64,000 nucleotides of DNA from Sordaria brevicollis (taxonomy: Eukaryota > Ascomycota > Sordariomycetes > Sordariales > Sordariaceae), in the NCBI GenBank assembly GCA_033439795.1, contig JAUTDP010000001.1, positions 62,001 to 126,000 on the forward strand. The letters are read 5' to 3'. Below are positions 25,881 to 40,351 of the stretch, piece by piece. The position numbers and the translations under genes are program-made. Position 1 is the stretch's first letter. The number at the start of each line of letters is the position of its first letter. A model generated the notes under the pieces. It saw only the letters and a program-made list of their open reading frames with translations. It was not told where the DNA came from and searched no databases.

Positions 25881-27303
25881 AGTTTAATAAATGCGTTAGA
25901 ATATAAAGGTAATTCGAAAGGTATATTATATATATATAAAAATAATTAAATAAATATAATAGAATATAAAAGTAGTTTAAGAGGTATATTATATATACGG
26001 GGGTAATTCGGTAGGTACGTTATATATACGGGGGTAGTTCGGTAGGTACATTAAAATATAAAGGTAATTTAATAAATATATTATATATATAAAGGTAATT
26101 CGATAGGCGCGTTACGTATACGAAGGTAATTCGATAAGTGCGTAGTGTATACGAAGGTAGTTCGATAGGTGCGTAGCGTATACGAAGGTAATTCGATAGG
26201 TATATAGCGTATACGAAGGTAATTCGATAAGTGTATAATATATACGAAAATAATTCGATAAGTACGTTACGTATACGGAAGTGGTTCGATAAATACGTTA
26301 TATATACGGAGGTAGTTCGATAGGTACGTTATATATTATATATATATATATATATAAGTAATTAAATAGGGGCGTTGCGTATACGGAATTAATTTATTGG
26401 GCGTATTATATATACGGAGGTAATTCGGTAGGTATATTAAATATATAAAAGTAGTTTAATAGGCGCGTTAAATATCCGGTGGCAATTAAATAAATAGGTT
26501 TAAATAATTTTAAGGAGTTCGATAAATGTATTATATATACGTAAGTAATGTAATAAGTGCGTTACGTATACGGTAGGGTAAATATATTATATATATAGGG
26601 TAAATATATTATATATACGGTTAAGTAAATATAATATATATATATATATATATAATATAGTAATTAAATTATATATACGGTTGGGTAAGTATATTATATA
26701 TATAATTAGCCGAATATATTATATATATAGGGCAAATATATTATATATACAATTAAGTAAATATAATATAAATATATAGTAAAGTAATTATAATATATAT
26801 ACGGTTAAATAAATATATTATATATATAATTAGCCGAATACATTATATATATAAAGTAAATATATTATATATATAGGGTAAATATATTATATATATAGTT
26901 GGGTTAATATTATATATATATAATAAAGTAATTATATTATATTTATAAGTAGGAGAATATATTATATATATATATATAATTAATTAAGTGTATTGTATAT
27001 GTAAAGCAAGTATATTATATATATAGGGTAGGTGTATTATATTTGCGGCTAGGTTAATATTATATATATATAATAAAATTATTATATTATATATACGGGT
27101 AGGGGAGTATAATATATATATATATATATATAATTAATTAAATGCATTATATATATAGGGTAAGTACGTTATATATACAATTGGGTAAATATATTATATA
27201 TATAATTAAGTAAATATATTATATATATAATTGGGTAAATATATTTTATATACAATTCGGTACGTACATTATATATATATAGGTAATTCGGTATATACGT
27301 TTA
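25881..27303 (+). repeat. IGS minisatellites, unit 3
   Basis: 1423 bp, the largest block. A run of 31-bp units from about 26100 to 26340 keeps CpG-rich variants (gcgtagcgtatacgaag), the clearest view of what the unit looked like before mutation. Confidence 0.85.
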
Positions 27304-27823
27304 ATATATATAAAGGGTATAAATATAAAGTAAATAATATATATAAATATAATTAATATAATAGGTTAAATAATATTAGAATATTAAAGATAAGTATATT
27401 ATAATTGAAAAGAAAGGAAATAAAAATAAAAAAAGGAGATATATATTAAAGGTTAATATTTTTAAAATATTAAAGTAAATAGGAATAACCCCGGTAAGTA
27501 AGGAAGGTACGACCGATTTTAAGGAAGAAAATACGATCGGGGGGAAATATAAATATAAGGGAAATAAAACGAAATATAAAAAAGTAGTATTTACCGAATA
27601 TAAGGTAAATAAAAGCGACCCGGGTAAATAAAGAAAGAGCGACCGACCCTCCGATAAAAAAATACGGCCGAATATAAACGAGATTTTTAAGTAGGCGCGA
27701 TTTAATTAAACGGTTAGGTAGTTGTAAATCGATTTTTAAAAAATCCGATATTAAGGAATTTCGTAGGATTTAGGAAATTGCGATTTAAATTATTGGGTTA
27801 TACTTTCCTTAAATTAATTATTA

Positions 27824-27853
27824 GAAGGTATATAAAAAGGAGCGAAGGAGAAA
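27824..27853 (+). promoter_or_regulatory. Candidate RNA polymerase I start region, unit 3
   Basis: aaggtatataaaaaggagcg, 603 bp before the 18S start. The following inverted repeat is well kept here (aacggttaaaagaccgtt). Confidence 0.4.
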
Positions 27854-28426
27854 AACGGGAAGGAGCGAACGGTTAAAAGACCGTTCGGTCGTTTTTACCC
27901 TTTTAATTCCTTTTTATAATAATTTATAAAGGAAATTAACGTTTTAATAAATAGAATATTATTAATACGTAGTTTTTTATAATTTATTAGGGAATTAATA
28001 TTAATAATATAAATTATTTTAATATTATTTTTATATAGGCTTTTACTTTTATTAAACGATATTTAGGAAAATTTTATAGGCGTTAAGGAATATTTTATAA
28101 GCGCCGAAGGGTAGGTTTTAGAAATAATTAATTAATAATTAAATTTATTTACGAATTATTAGGGGTATTAATTAATTAAGGAAGTTTTCGGGCCGAATTT
28201 TTTATATTAGGCCTCTTTTTAGGGTATATAAATGGTATACGGGAGACGTTCTATATTTTCTTATTTTTTTACCGATTACGTTCTAAGGAATTTAAAAAGG
28301 GAAAGTAAATATATATTTTGAAATAAAAATAGCCTTGCCGATCGAATTTTAGACCGTTTACTTTCGTAATTTTATAAATTTTTTCGCTCGTTCGCAAATA
28401 ATTAACTTTTTTAAACGTACGATAAT

Positions 28427-30222
28427 TACTTAATTAATTTTACTAATAATTATATATTTATTTTAAAAATTAAATTATATATATTTAAATTTAAATAATT
28501 AAACTATAAAATTGCAAATAATTTATTAAATTAATTATTATTTATTTAATAATATTTTATTATATAAATAACTATAGTAATTTTAAAGCTAATATATATT
28601 AAAAATCCCGATTTTAGAAGGGATATATTTATTAAATTAAAAATTAATACTTTTTAAGACTTCTTAATAATTTATAATAATTTTTCGAATTATACGGCCT
28701 TACGCCGGCGATAATTTATTTAAATTTCTACCCTATTAATTTTCGACGGTTAGGTTTTAGTTAATTATAATAATAACGGGTAATAGAGGGTTAAGGTTCG
28801 ACCCCGGAAAAAGAGTTTAAAAAACGGTTATTATATTTAAAGAAGGTAATAGGCGTATAAATTACCCAATCCCAATATAGGGAGGTAATAATAATAAATA
28901 TTAATATAAGGCTTTTTTAAGTCTTATAATTAGAATAAATATAATTTAAATCCCTTAACGAAGAATAATTAGAAAGTAAATTTAATACTAATAATTACGG
29001 TAATTCTAATTCTAATAGCGTATATTAAAATTATTGAGGTTAAAAAATTCGTAATTGAACTTTAGGCTTAATTAATCGGTCCGCCTTATTATATATACTA
29101 ATTCGGTTAAGCCTTTCCTTTTAGAGAACCGTATCCTTTTTATTAAAAGTATTAGGGAATTAGGATTTTTACTATAAATAAATTAAATCGCTTAAAAAAA
29201 GTTTATATTCGAATATATTAATATAGAATAATAAAATAAGATATATAGTTCTATTTTATTAATTTCTAGGACCGCCGTAATAATTAATAAGGATAATTAG
29301 GGGTATTAATATTTAATTATTAGAAGTGAAATTTTTAGATTTATTAAAAATTAATTACTACGAAAATATTTACTAAGGATATTTTTATTAATTAGGAACG
29401 AAAGTTAGGGGATTGAAGATAATTAAATATTATTGTAATTTTAATTATAAATTATATTAATTAGGGATTAGACGATATTATTTTTTAATTCGTTCGGTAC
29501 TTTATAATAAATTAAAATTTTTAGGCTCTTAGAGGAATATAATTATAAAGTTGAAATTTAAAGAAATTAATAGAAGGGTACTATTAGGGGTGGAGTTTAC
29601 GGTTTAATTTAATTTAATATAGGGAAATTTATTAAATTTAGATATAATAAGGATTAATAAATTGAGAATTCTTTTTTAATTTTATAAATAGTAGTATATA
29701 ACTATTTTTAATTAATAGAATAATTTATTTGCTTAATTACAATAACGAACGAAACTTTAATTTATTAAATAATTTATATTATTTTAATAGTACGCTAACT
29801 TCTTAAAGGGATTATTAATTTAAACCGATAAAAGTTTAAAGTAATAATAAATTTATAATACTTTTAAATATTTTAGGCCGTATATACGCTATATTAATAT
29901 AATTAGTAAATATTCTTTTAGCCGGAAGGTTTAGGTAATTTTATTAAATTATATTATATTAGGGATAGAGTATTATAATTATTATTTTTTAATAAAAAAT
30001 CCCTAATAAATATAAATTATTAGTTTACGTTAATTATATCTTTACCCTTTATATATACCGTTTATTACTATTACCAATTAAATAGTTTAATGAAGTTTCC
30101 GGATTAGTTTAAAGAGGTCGGTAACGATTATTTAGGGTTAGAAAATTATTTAAATTCGGTTATTTAAAAGAAGTAAAAGTCGTAATAAAATTTCCGTTAA
30201 TAAATTAGCAGAGGGATTATTA
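28427..30222 (+). rRNA. 18S rRNA pseudogene, unit 4, RIP-mutated
   Basis: 1796 nt, 9671 bp after unit 3 at both ends. It starts tacttaattaattttacta and ends gcagagggattatta (30208-30222). The GC island seen in other copies as cccttcggggct is reduced to ctttttaagacttct, so this copy is more heavily hit in the 5' domain. Confidence 0.96.
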
Positions 30223-30411
30223 TAAAATTATAAAATTCCTATAAATTATTACGAATTTTACTTATATAATTATTTTAGCGTTAGCGGTCCGGAAAGCCTT
30301 CGGGCCCCCAGACCCTTAAGTTTCCTATTCGTAGGAAGCTACTTACTAAAGTATTAAAATTAAATTTTTAATATTTTTATATTTTTTTAAATAAATTTTT
30401 AAATAAATTAA

Positions 30412-30568
30412 AACTTTTAATAATAGATCTTTTAATTCTAATATTAATAAAGAACGTAACGAAATATAATAAATAATATAAATTGTAGAATTTAGTAAAT
30501 TATCGAATTTTTAAACGTATATTACGCTTATTAATATTTTAGCGAATATATTTATTCGAACGTTATTT
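30412..30568 (+). rRNA. 5.8S rRNA pseudogene, unit 4, with ITS1 30223-30411 and ITS2 30569-30719
   Basis: 157 nt from aacttttaataatag to cgttattt. In ITS2 ggatccgcggct (about 30595) is nearly unmutated. Confidence 0.93.
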
Positions 30569-30719
30569 TAATTATTAAATTTTACTTACGTTAGGGATCC
30601 GCGGCTATTTATAGTCCTTTAAAAATAATAGCAGGCTCGCTAATTATACCGAATATAGTAATTTTATATTATTATAATTATATAGCGGGTTCTTACTATA
30701 AAACCCTTAATTTTTAAGG

Positions 30720-33700
30720 TTAATTTCGGATTAAATAAGAATACCCATTGAATTTAAATATATTAATAAGCGGAGGAAAAGAAATTAATAAAGATTACTC
30801 TAATAATAATGAATAAAGCGGTAATAGTTTAAATTTAAAATTTAATTTCGGCCCGAATTATAATTTATAAAGGAAGCTTTTAGTAAAGTATTTTTTAAAT
30901 CCCTTAGAACGGGGTATTATAGAGGGTAAGAGCCCTATATAATTGGATACTAATTTAATATAAAATTTTTTCGACGAATTAAATAATTTGGGAATATTAT
31001 TTAAAATAAGAGGTAAATTTCTTTTAAAATTAAATACCGGTTAGAGATTAATAATATATAAGTAAAATAATTGAAAGATAAAAAGTATTTTAAAAAGAAG
31101 GTTAAATAATATATAAAATTATTAAAAGGGAAGCGTTTATAATTAGATTTGCGCCGTTCTAATTATTTAATATTTTTACCGGTATATTTAGGGCGGTTTA
31201 AATTAATATTAATTTTAATAGGGGGATAAAAATTTAGGGAATATAATTCCTCTAAGAATATTATAACCCCGGGCGTAATACCCTCGCCGGGACCGAAGTT
31301 CGTATATTTATAAGGATATTAATATAATAATTATTAATAACCCGTTTTAAAATACGGATTAAGGAATTAAAGTTTTATATAAATATTTGGGTATAAAACC
31401 CGTATACGTAATAAAAATAAACGTAAGTAAGAGTTTCGGCGTATTATCGACCGATTTTAATATATTCGGATAGATTTAAATAAGAGCGTTAAATTTTGGA
31501 TTTAAAAAATAGTAAATTATATTTAAATAGAGTAAAATTAGAGGAAATTTTAATAAAAATTCGTAACGGTTTTAATATATAAATTAATCGTTAAATTTAA
31601 ATATAGGGGTGAAAGATTAATTAAATTATTTAATAGTTAATTATTGCCGAAATTTCCTTTAAAATAATAGTATTATTCTTCAATTTTATAAAATAAAGCG
31701 AATAATTAAGGATTCGGGGGTACTTTTTAGCCTTTATTTATTTTTAAATTTTAAATATATAAGAAGCTTTTATTATTTAATTAAATATAAATATTCGAAT
31801 ATATTAATATTAGTAGGCTATTTTTAATAAGTAGAATTAATAATATAGAATAAACCGAATACGGGGTTAAAGTATCGGAGTAAACGTTTATTAAATATTA
31901 TAAAAGGCGTTAGTATATTTTAATAATAGGACGGTAATTATAGAAGTTAAAATCCGTTAAGGATTATATAATAATTTATTTATCGAATATATTAGTTTTA
32001 AAAATAGATAATATTTAAACGTCCTATTTATATTTTGCTTTTAGGGTAAAAACGATACTTTAAAGAATAAGCGGCTATAGAAGTTAATAACGAAATTTAG
32101 GGCGTAAGCCCGGGTCGAACGGCCTTTAATATAAATTTTAATAATAATAGTAAATATTTTAATAAAAATTTAAAGGACCGAAGTAGAAAAAGGTTTTATA
32201 TAAATAGCGGTTAGATATAAATTAATCGATTTTAAATTATAGGGAAATTCCGTTTTAAAGGGGTATTTATACCCTATATAGCGAAAAGGAAGCCGGTTAA
32301 TATTTTAGTATTTAAATATAAATTTTACGTAGTAATGTAATTAAATACGGAGACGACGGCGGGGGCCCCGGGTAGAATTTTTTTTTTTTTTTAACGGTTT
32401 ATTATTTTAAAAATAATTTATTTAGAAATAGGGTTTAATAGCCGGAAGAATCCAATATTTTTATCGGGTCCAGTACGTTTTCGACGTCCTTTAAAAATCC
32501 GCGGGAGGGAATAATTTTTACGTTAAATCGTATTTATAATTATAGTAGGTTTCTAAAATAAATAGCCTTTAATTAATAGAATAATATAAATAAGGGAAAT
32601 TAATAAAATAGATTTATAATTTCTAGAAAAGGATTAATTTTAAGGGTTAAGTACGTTAGGCTTTAAGTAAACGCCCTAAGAATAAATCGCTATTAATCGG
32701 GTAATTGGCCGGCGGCTTTTAATATTTAGGTATAAAAATCTTTAATAAGCTTTAACTATTCGGCGTACGTTTAATAATTAATTTAAAATTAATACGGATA
32801 AGGGGAATTTAATTATTTAATTAAAATATAGTATTACAATAATTAGAAAGTAGTATTAATATAATATAATTTTTATTTAATACTTTGAATATTAAAGTAA
32901 AGAAATTTAATTAAGTACGGGTAAACGGCGGGAATAATTATAATTCTTTTAAAATAATTAAATACTTTATTATTTAATTAATAATATATATAAATAAATT
33001 AATAAGATTCTTATTATCCCTATTTATTATTTAGCGAAATTATAGTTAAGGGAATGGGTTTAGTAGAATTAGCGGGGAAAGAAAACCCTATTAAATTTAA
33101 TTTTAATTTAATATTATAAAAAGATATAGGAAGTATAAAATAGGTAAGAGTTTCGGCGCCGGTAAAATATTATTATTCTTATTATTTTTTTATTTATTTA
33201 ATTAAGCGGGGTTAAATTTTCGTCTAACTTTTAATTTTAAAATCCTTCGCGGGCCGACCCGGGTTAAAGATATTATTAAGTAAGGAATTTAGTTAAAGTA
33301 ATATATTTATTAAATTATAATATAAATATCCTAAAAGGGGTTTATAGAGAATAGAAATTTTTAATAGAATAAAAGAGTAAAAGTCCCTTTAATTTTAATT
33401 TTTAATATAAATACAAATTATAAAAATATAATTTATTAATCTTTTAATCCTTCGAAATTTAAGGCTAAAGGTATTAAAAAAATTATTATAAGGATAATTA
33501 ATTTATAGCGGTTAAACGTTTATAGCGATATTATTTTTTAATCCTTCGATATTAGTTCTTTTTATTATATTAAAATAGAATTCGGTAAGCGTTAAATTAT
33601 TTACTTATTAATAAGGAATGTAAATTAGGTTTAAATTATCGTAAAATAGGTTAATTTTACCCTATTAATAATTTTATTATAATAATAATTAAATTTAGTA

Positions 33701-34055
33701 TAAAAGGAACCGTTTATTTAAATAATTGGTTTTTACGGTTATCCGACCGGGTAATATTACAACGTTACTATTTATTAAATAATAATTAAACGCTTTTAAA
33801 TTAAAATTTATATTAAAATATAATAATATTTTTAATATATTATAAACGTATAAGAATAAACTCTAGCTTTATATTTTAATAAGCAATTCCTCCATTAACT
33901 TTAAAATAGCTAACGGTAATTCGTGTATTATAATTTTAATACGTATTAAATTAAATCCTTTATAAACGATTTAAATATACGAAAGGGTCCTATAAATAAT
34001 AAAATAATTTTATTATTATAATTTACTAAAAGTAAGCTTTCTTTCATTTAAATTT
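30720..34055 (+). rRNA. 28S rRNA pseudogene, unit 4, RIP-mutated
   Basis: ttaatttcgg to aaattt at 34050-34055; 3' limit approximate. The sarcin-ricin loop (33697-33711) reads agtataaaaggaacc, keeping the first G that most copies lost. Confidence 0.94.
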
Positions 34056-35547
34056 CTTAATAGAAGGGTTTATTTTATAAGTGGGTATTTATTAAGGGGT
34101 CCTTCCGAGATTTAAATTGCCGGAGCCCGAAAGGGCGAAAGCGTTTTATTAGAAAGAAAGTATAAAATAAATAGGAAAAGAAGAAAGAAATTTTAAAGGA
34201 TTTGGTTAAATATAATCGCGCTTTTTTAAATTTTAATTACGAAAAGGGTAATAAATTATATTTTCCTTTTAAAAATCCTTTAAACGATTACGAAATACGT
34301 AAGAATTTGGGAAGGTACGAATAGGTTTAGGGGTTAGGGTTATTTAAAGTATAAAAAGGTTAAGAAAGTTAAAAGGGAACGGTTTTATAGCGCTAACGGT
34401 AGGAATTTAAGAATTTACGAAGGTTAATCGGCCGACCGATTAATAGCCCGGCTATAAAAAGTAGTAACGATTAAATAAGTAAAAGAATTAAAGCGAATAA
34501 TTTTCTTTTTAAAAAGGTATATTTATATTAATTGGGGTATAGGGTAAGTAAGAGCGATTAAGGTATATAAAATAATATAAATATAAAAGGGGTAATTTTA
34601 ATTTAATATATATAAAGGGTAAATAAGAATATTCGAACGTTAATATTTTTTATATAAGGTTATTATAATAAGTAGGGTTTTATATATAAAGGGTTTAATA
34701 AGCGTATATACGTTATATAAGGGTACGTATAATATTTTTTTTTAATTATATATTATTAATTTAAAAAGGGTAAGTAATAAATTTAATAAATAAAAACGGG
34801 TTAATTTCTTATGGGAAAAATAGTATTAGAATAAATTAAAGAGAAGGATAATAATTAATATATATATATAAAGTTATATTATAAGGCCGGGTATTTTTTT
34901 ATTTCTTTTAGGTAAATTAGGAGGTTTTTTTAATAATTCGTTTAGAATAGGAATAGGTTTTAAGGGGGGGAGAAAATTTTCTATAACGTTTTTCCCCGGT
35001 TTTATTTTTTTAATTTTCCAATTTATTTTCCCCGCTTTTTTTATTATTATTATTATTGAATTTTTCTTTTTTTTTTTCGAAATTTTTATTTTATAATTAT
35101 AATTAATACCCTTTTCCTACTACCTCTATTACAATTTTTTATTTTTATTATTAATTCTTTTTCTTTTTTATATAAATATATTTTTCCATTTTTTTCTTTC
35201 CTTCCTCTATTTCTTTTTTTTTTTTTTTTTTTTTTTTTTCCTTTTTTAAATTAATTTAAAAATTTTTTTTCTTTATTTTTTTTTTTTTCATTTTTTTTTT
35301 CTTTTTTCTTTTTTTCTCCGGGGGCCGAATGAAAAAAGTAGTATTCGTCGTTATATAATTAAAGGGTATATAATTAAAAAAATTATAAAAAGGGAATTAT
35401 AATTATAAAGAGAAGAAGAAAAGGAAATTGAAGAAAAAAGTAAAAGTAAGAGAAAATAAAGGAAAATAAAGATAGGGGAAGATAAAAATAGGGGGAGGGG
35501 ATATTTATATTAAATAGGAATTTTCCTTTATATAAATAAATATAAAT

Positions 35548-36935
35548 AATTCGATAAGTGCGTTAGAATATAAAGGTAGTTCGAGAAGTATATTATATAT
35601 ATATAAAAATAATTAAATAAATATAATAAAATATAAAAGTAGTTTAAGAGGTATATTATATATATAAGGGTAGTTCGGTGGGTACGTTATATATACGGAG
35701 GTAATTCGGTAGGTGCGTTAGAATATAAAAGTAATTTAATAAATACGTTATATATATAGAGGTAATTCGATAGGCGTATTATATATACGAAGGTAATTCG
35801 ATAGGTGCGTAGTGTATACGAAGGTAATTCGATAAGTATATAGCGTATACGAAGGTAATTTAATAGGTATGTAGCGTATATAAAGGTAATTCGATAGGTA
35901 TATTACGTATACGGAAGTAATTCGATAAATATATTACGTATATAGAAGTAATTCGATAGGTACGTTATATATTATATATATATATATATAGGTAATTGGG
36001 TAGGGGTATTGTGTATATAGAGCTAATTTACTAGGCGCGTTATATATACGGAAGTAGTTCGGTAAGCGTATTAAATATACGGAGGTAGTTTAATAGGCGC
36101 GTTAAATATCCGGCGGTAATTAAATAAATAGGTTTAAATAATTTTAAGGAATTCGATAAATATATTATATATACGTAAGTAATATAATAAGTACGTTGCG
36201 TATACGGTAGGGTAAGTATATTATATATATAGGGTAAATATATTATATATACGGCTAAGTAAATATAATATATATATATATATATATAATATAGTAATTA
36301 AATTATATATACAATTGGGTAAGTATATTATATATATAATTAGCCGAGTGCATTATATATACAAGGTAAATGTATTATATATACGGTTAAGTAAATATAA
36401 TATAAATATATAATAAAGTAATTATAATATATATACAATTAAATAAATATATTATATATATAATTAACCAAATATATTGCATATACAAAGTAAATATATT
36501 ATATATACAAAGTAAGTATATTATATATACGGCTAGGTTAATATTATATATATATAATAAAGTAATTGTATTATATTTACGAATAGGAAAGTATATTATA
36601 TATATATATATAATTAATTAAATATATTATATATATAAAGCAAGTATATTATATATATAGGGTAAGTATATTATATTTACAGCTAGGTTAGTATTATATA
36701 TATATAATAAAATTATTATATTATATATACGGGTAAGGGAGTATAGTATATATATATATATATAATTAATTAAGTATATTATATATATAGGGTAAATACG
36801 TTATATATACGGCTAAGTAAATATATTATATATATAATTAAATAAATATATTATATATACGGTTAGGTAAATATATTTTATATACAATTCGGTACGTACA
36901 TTACATATACGTAAATAATTCGGTATATACGTTTA
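35548..36935 (+). repeat. IGS minisatellites, unit 4
   Basis: 1388 bp; 31-bp units first, then 22-bp and (TA)n-rich units. Order of variant units differs from unit 3, as expected if copies exchanged or lost units before mutation froze them. Confidence 0.85.
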
Positions 36936-37455
36936 ACGTATATAAAGGGTATAAATATAAAGTAAATAATATATATAAATATAATTAATATAATAAATTA
37001 AATAATATTAGAATATTAAAGATAAATATATTATAACCGAAAGGAAAGGAAATAAGAATAAAAAAAGGAAATATATATTAAAAATTAATATTTTTAAAGC
37101 GTTAAAGTAAATAGGAATAACCCCGGTAAGTAAAGAAAATACGACCGATTTTAAAGAAGAAGGTACAATTAAGGGGAAATATAAATATAAAAGAAATAAA
37201 ACGAAATGTAAAAAGGTAGTATTTATCGAATATAAAATAAATAAAAGCGACCTGGGTAAGTAAAAAAGGAACGACCAACCCCCCGACGGGAAAATATAGC
37301 CGAATATAAATAAAATTTTTAAGTAGGCGCGACCTAATTGGGCGGTTAAATAATTATAAATCGATTTTTAAAAAATCCGGCACTAAGGAATTTCGTAGGA
37401 TTTAAAAAGTCGCGATTTAAATTATCGGGTCGTACTTTCTTTAAACCGATTATCG

Positions 37456-37485
37456 GAGGGTATATAAAAAGGAATAAAAGAGAAA
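37456..37485 (+). promoter_or_regulatory. Candidate RNA polymerase I start region, unit 4
   Basis: gagggtatataaaaaggaat, 603 bp before the 18S start. Confidence 0.4.
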
Positions 37486-38058
37486 AACGGGAAAAAACGA
37501 ACGGTTAAAAGACTATTCGGTTATTTTTACCCTCCTAATTCCCTTTTATAATAATTTATAAAAGAAATTAACGTTTTAATAAATAGAATATTATTAATAC
37601 GTAATTCCTTATAATCTATTAGGGAATTAACGTTAATAATACGAATTATTTTAATATTATTCCCGTATAGGTTCCTATTTCTATTAGACGATATTTAGGA
37701 AAATTTTATAAACGTTAAAGAATACCTTATAAACGCCGAAGGGTAAATTTTATAAATAATTAATTAATAGCTAAATTTATTTATAAATTACCGAGGGTAT
37801 TAATTAATTAAGGAAGTTTTCGGGCTAAACTTTTTATATTAAATTTCTTCTTAGGGCGTATAAACGGTATATAGGAAACGCTCTATATTCTCTTATCCTC
37901 CTATTGATTATATTTTAAGGAATTTAAAAAAAGAAAATAAATATATATTTTAAAGTAAAAATAGCCTTACCGATCGAATTTCGAACCGCTTACCTTCGTA
38001 ATTTTATAAATTCTTCTATTCATTCGCAAACGATTAGCCTTTCTAAGCGTACAATAAT

Positions 38059-39854
38059 TACCTAATTAATTCTATTAATAATTATATATTTATCTCAAAA
38101 ATTAAATTATATATATTTAAATTTAAGTAATTAAATTATAAAATTACGAATAATTTATTAAATTAATTATTATTTATTTAATAGTATTTTATTATATAAA
38201 TAACCGTAATAATTCTAAAACTAATATATATTAAAAATCCCGATTTCGGAAGGGATATATTTATTAAATTAAAAATTAATACCCTTCGGGGCTTTTTAAT
38301 AATTTATAATAACTTTTTAAATCGTATAACCTTACGCCGGCGATAATTTATTCAAATTTCTACCCTATTAATTTTCGACGGCTAAATTTTAGCCAATTAT
38401 AGTAATAACGGGTAATAGAGGGTTAGGGCTCGACCCCGGAGAAAGAGTTTAAAAAACGGTTATTATATTTAAAAAAGGTAATAAGCGCGCAAATTACTTA
38501 ATTTTAATATAAGGAAATAATAATAATAAATATTAATATAAAGTTCTTTTAAATCTTATAATTAAAATAAATATAATTTAAATCCCTTAACGAAAAATAA
38601 TTAAAGGGTAAATCTAATATTAGCAACCGTAGTAATTCTAATTCTAATAGCGTATATTAAAATTATTAAAGTTAAAAAACTCGTAATTAAACCTTAGGCC
38701 TAACCGGTCGGTCCGCTTTATTACGTATATTAACTCGGTTAAGCCTTTCCTTTTAGAAAATTATATCCCCTTTACTAAAAGTATTAAAGAACTAAAACTT
38801 TTATTATAAATAAATTAAATCGTTTAAAGAAGGCCTATATTCAAATATATTAATATAGAATAATAGAATAAAACGTATAATTCTATTTTATTAATTTCTA
38901 AAACCGCTATAATAATTAATAAAGATAATTAAGGGTATTAATATTTAATTATTAGAAGTAAAATTCTTAGATTTATTAAAAATTAATTACTATAAAAGTA
39001 TTTACTAAAAATATTTTTATTAATTAGGAACGAAAATTAAAGGATTGAAAATAATTAAATACTATTATAATTTTAATTATAAATTATATCAATTAAAGAT
39101 TAAATAATATTATTTTTTAATTCGTTTAGTACCTTATAATAAATTAAAATTTTTAGGCTCTTAAGGGAATATAATTATAAGGTTAAAATTTAAAAAAATT
39201 AACGGAAGGGTACTACTAAAGGTAAAACCTACGGCTTAATTTAATTTAATACGGAAAAATTCACTAAATTTAAATATAATAAAAATTAATAAATTAAAAG
39301 CTCTTTTTTAATTTCGTAAATAGTAATATATAGCCGTTCTTAATTAGTAGAATAATTTATCTATTTAATTACAATAACGAATAAGACCTTAATTTACTAA
39401 ATAACTTATATTATTTTAATAATACGCTAATTTCTTAAAAGGATTATCGGTTTAAACCAATAGAAATTTAAAGCAATAACAAATTTATAATGCCCTTAAA
39501 TATTCTAAACCGTACGCGTACTATACTAATATAATTAGCGAATATTCCCTTAATCGGAAAGTCCGGATAATTTTATTAAATTATATTATATTAAAGATAA
39601 AGTATTATAATTATTACTCTTTAATAAAAAATCCCTAATAAACGCAAATTATTAATTTACGTTAATTACGTCCCTACCCTTTATATATACCGCCTATCGC
39701 TACTACTAATTAAATAATTTAATAAAATTTCTAAATTAGCCTAAGGAAGTTAGTAACGACTACCTAAGGCCGAAAAATTATCTAAATTTAATTATTTAGA
39801 AGAAATAAAAATCGTAATAAAATTTCCGTTAATAAATTAGCGGAAGGATTATTA
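38059..39854 (+). rRNA. 18S rRNA pseudogene, unit 5, RIP-mutated
   Basis: 1796 nt, 9632 bp after unit 4 at both ends. It opens tacctaattaattctatta. The decoding-region word ccgcctatcgctactac (39690-39706), matching CCGCCCGTCGCTACTAC, is the clearest 3'-domain landmark in any copy. Ends gcggaaggattatta. Confidence 0.96.
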
Positions 39855-40043
39855 CAAAATTGTAAAACTCCTATAAATTATTGCGAATTTTACTTATATA
39901 GTTACTTCGGCGTTAATGGTCCGGAAAGCCCTTAGGCCCCCGGACCTTCGGGTCTCCTATTCGCGGAAGGTTACCCGCCGGAATACCGAAACCAAATTCT
40001 TAATATTTTTATATTTTTCTAAATAAATTTTTAAATAAATTAA

Positions 40044-40200
40044 AACTTTTAATAATAGATCTCTTAATTCTAATATTGATAAAGAATATAACGAAATATA
40101 ATAAATAATATAAATTATAAAATTTAATAAATTATCGAATTTTTAAATGTATATTACGCTCGTTAATATTTTAGCGAATATATTTATTCGAACGTTATTT
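40044..40200 (+). rRNA. 5.8S rRNA pseudogene, unit 5, with ITS1 39855-40043 and ITS2 40201-40351
   Basis: 157 nt. ITS1 here is the best preserved: ggtccggaaagcccttaggc and accgaaaccaaattc survive, including a CpA in ACCA, which is rare in the array. Confidence 0.93.
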
Positions 40201-40351
40201 TAATTATTAAATTTTATTTATATTAGGAATCTATAATTACCCGCGGTCCCTTAAAAATAATAACGGGCTCGCTAATTATACCGAATATAGTAATTTTATA
40301 TCGTTATAATTATATAGCGGGTTTTTACTGTAAAACCCCTAATTTCTAAAA

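Larger units (their letters stand above)
24385..28426 (+). other. Intergenic spacer, unit 3 (4042 bp, longest)
   Basis: T-rich tract 25319-25649, purine-rich strand about 25720-25845, minisatellites 25881-27303, then the 5' external transcribed spacer side. It is the longest spacer of the five complete ones, through both a longer T run and more minisatellite units. Nothing else recognised. Confidence 0.85.
34056..38058 (+). other. Intergenic spacer, unit 4 (4003 bp)
   Basis: T-rich tract 34989-35318, purine-rich strand about 35400-35500, minisatellites 35548-36935, then the 5' external transcribed spacer side. No gene recognised. Confidence 0.85.
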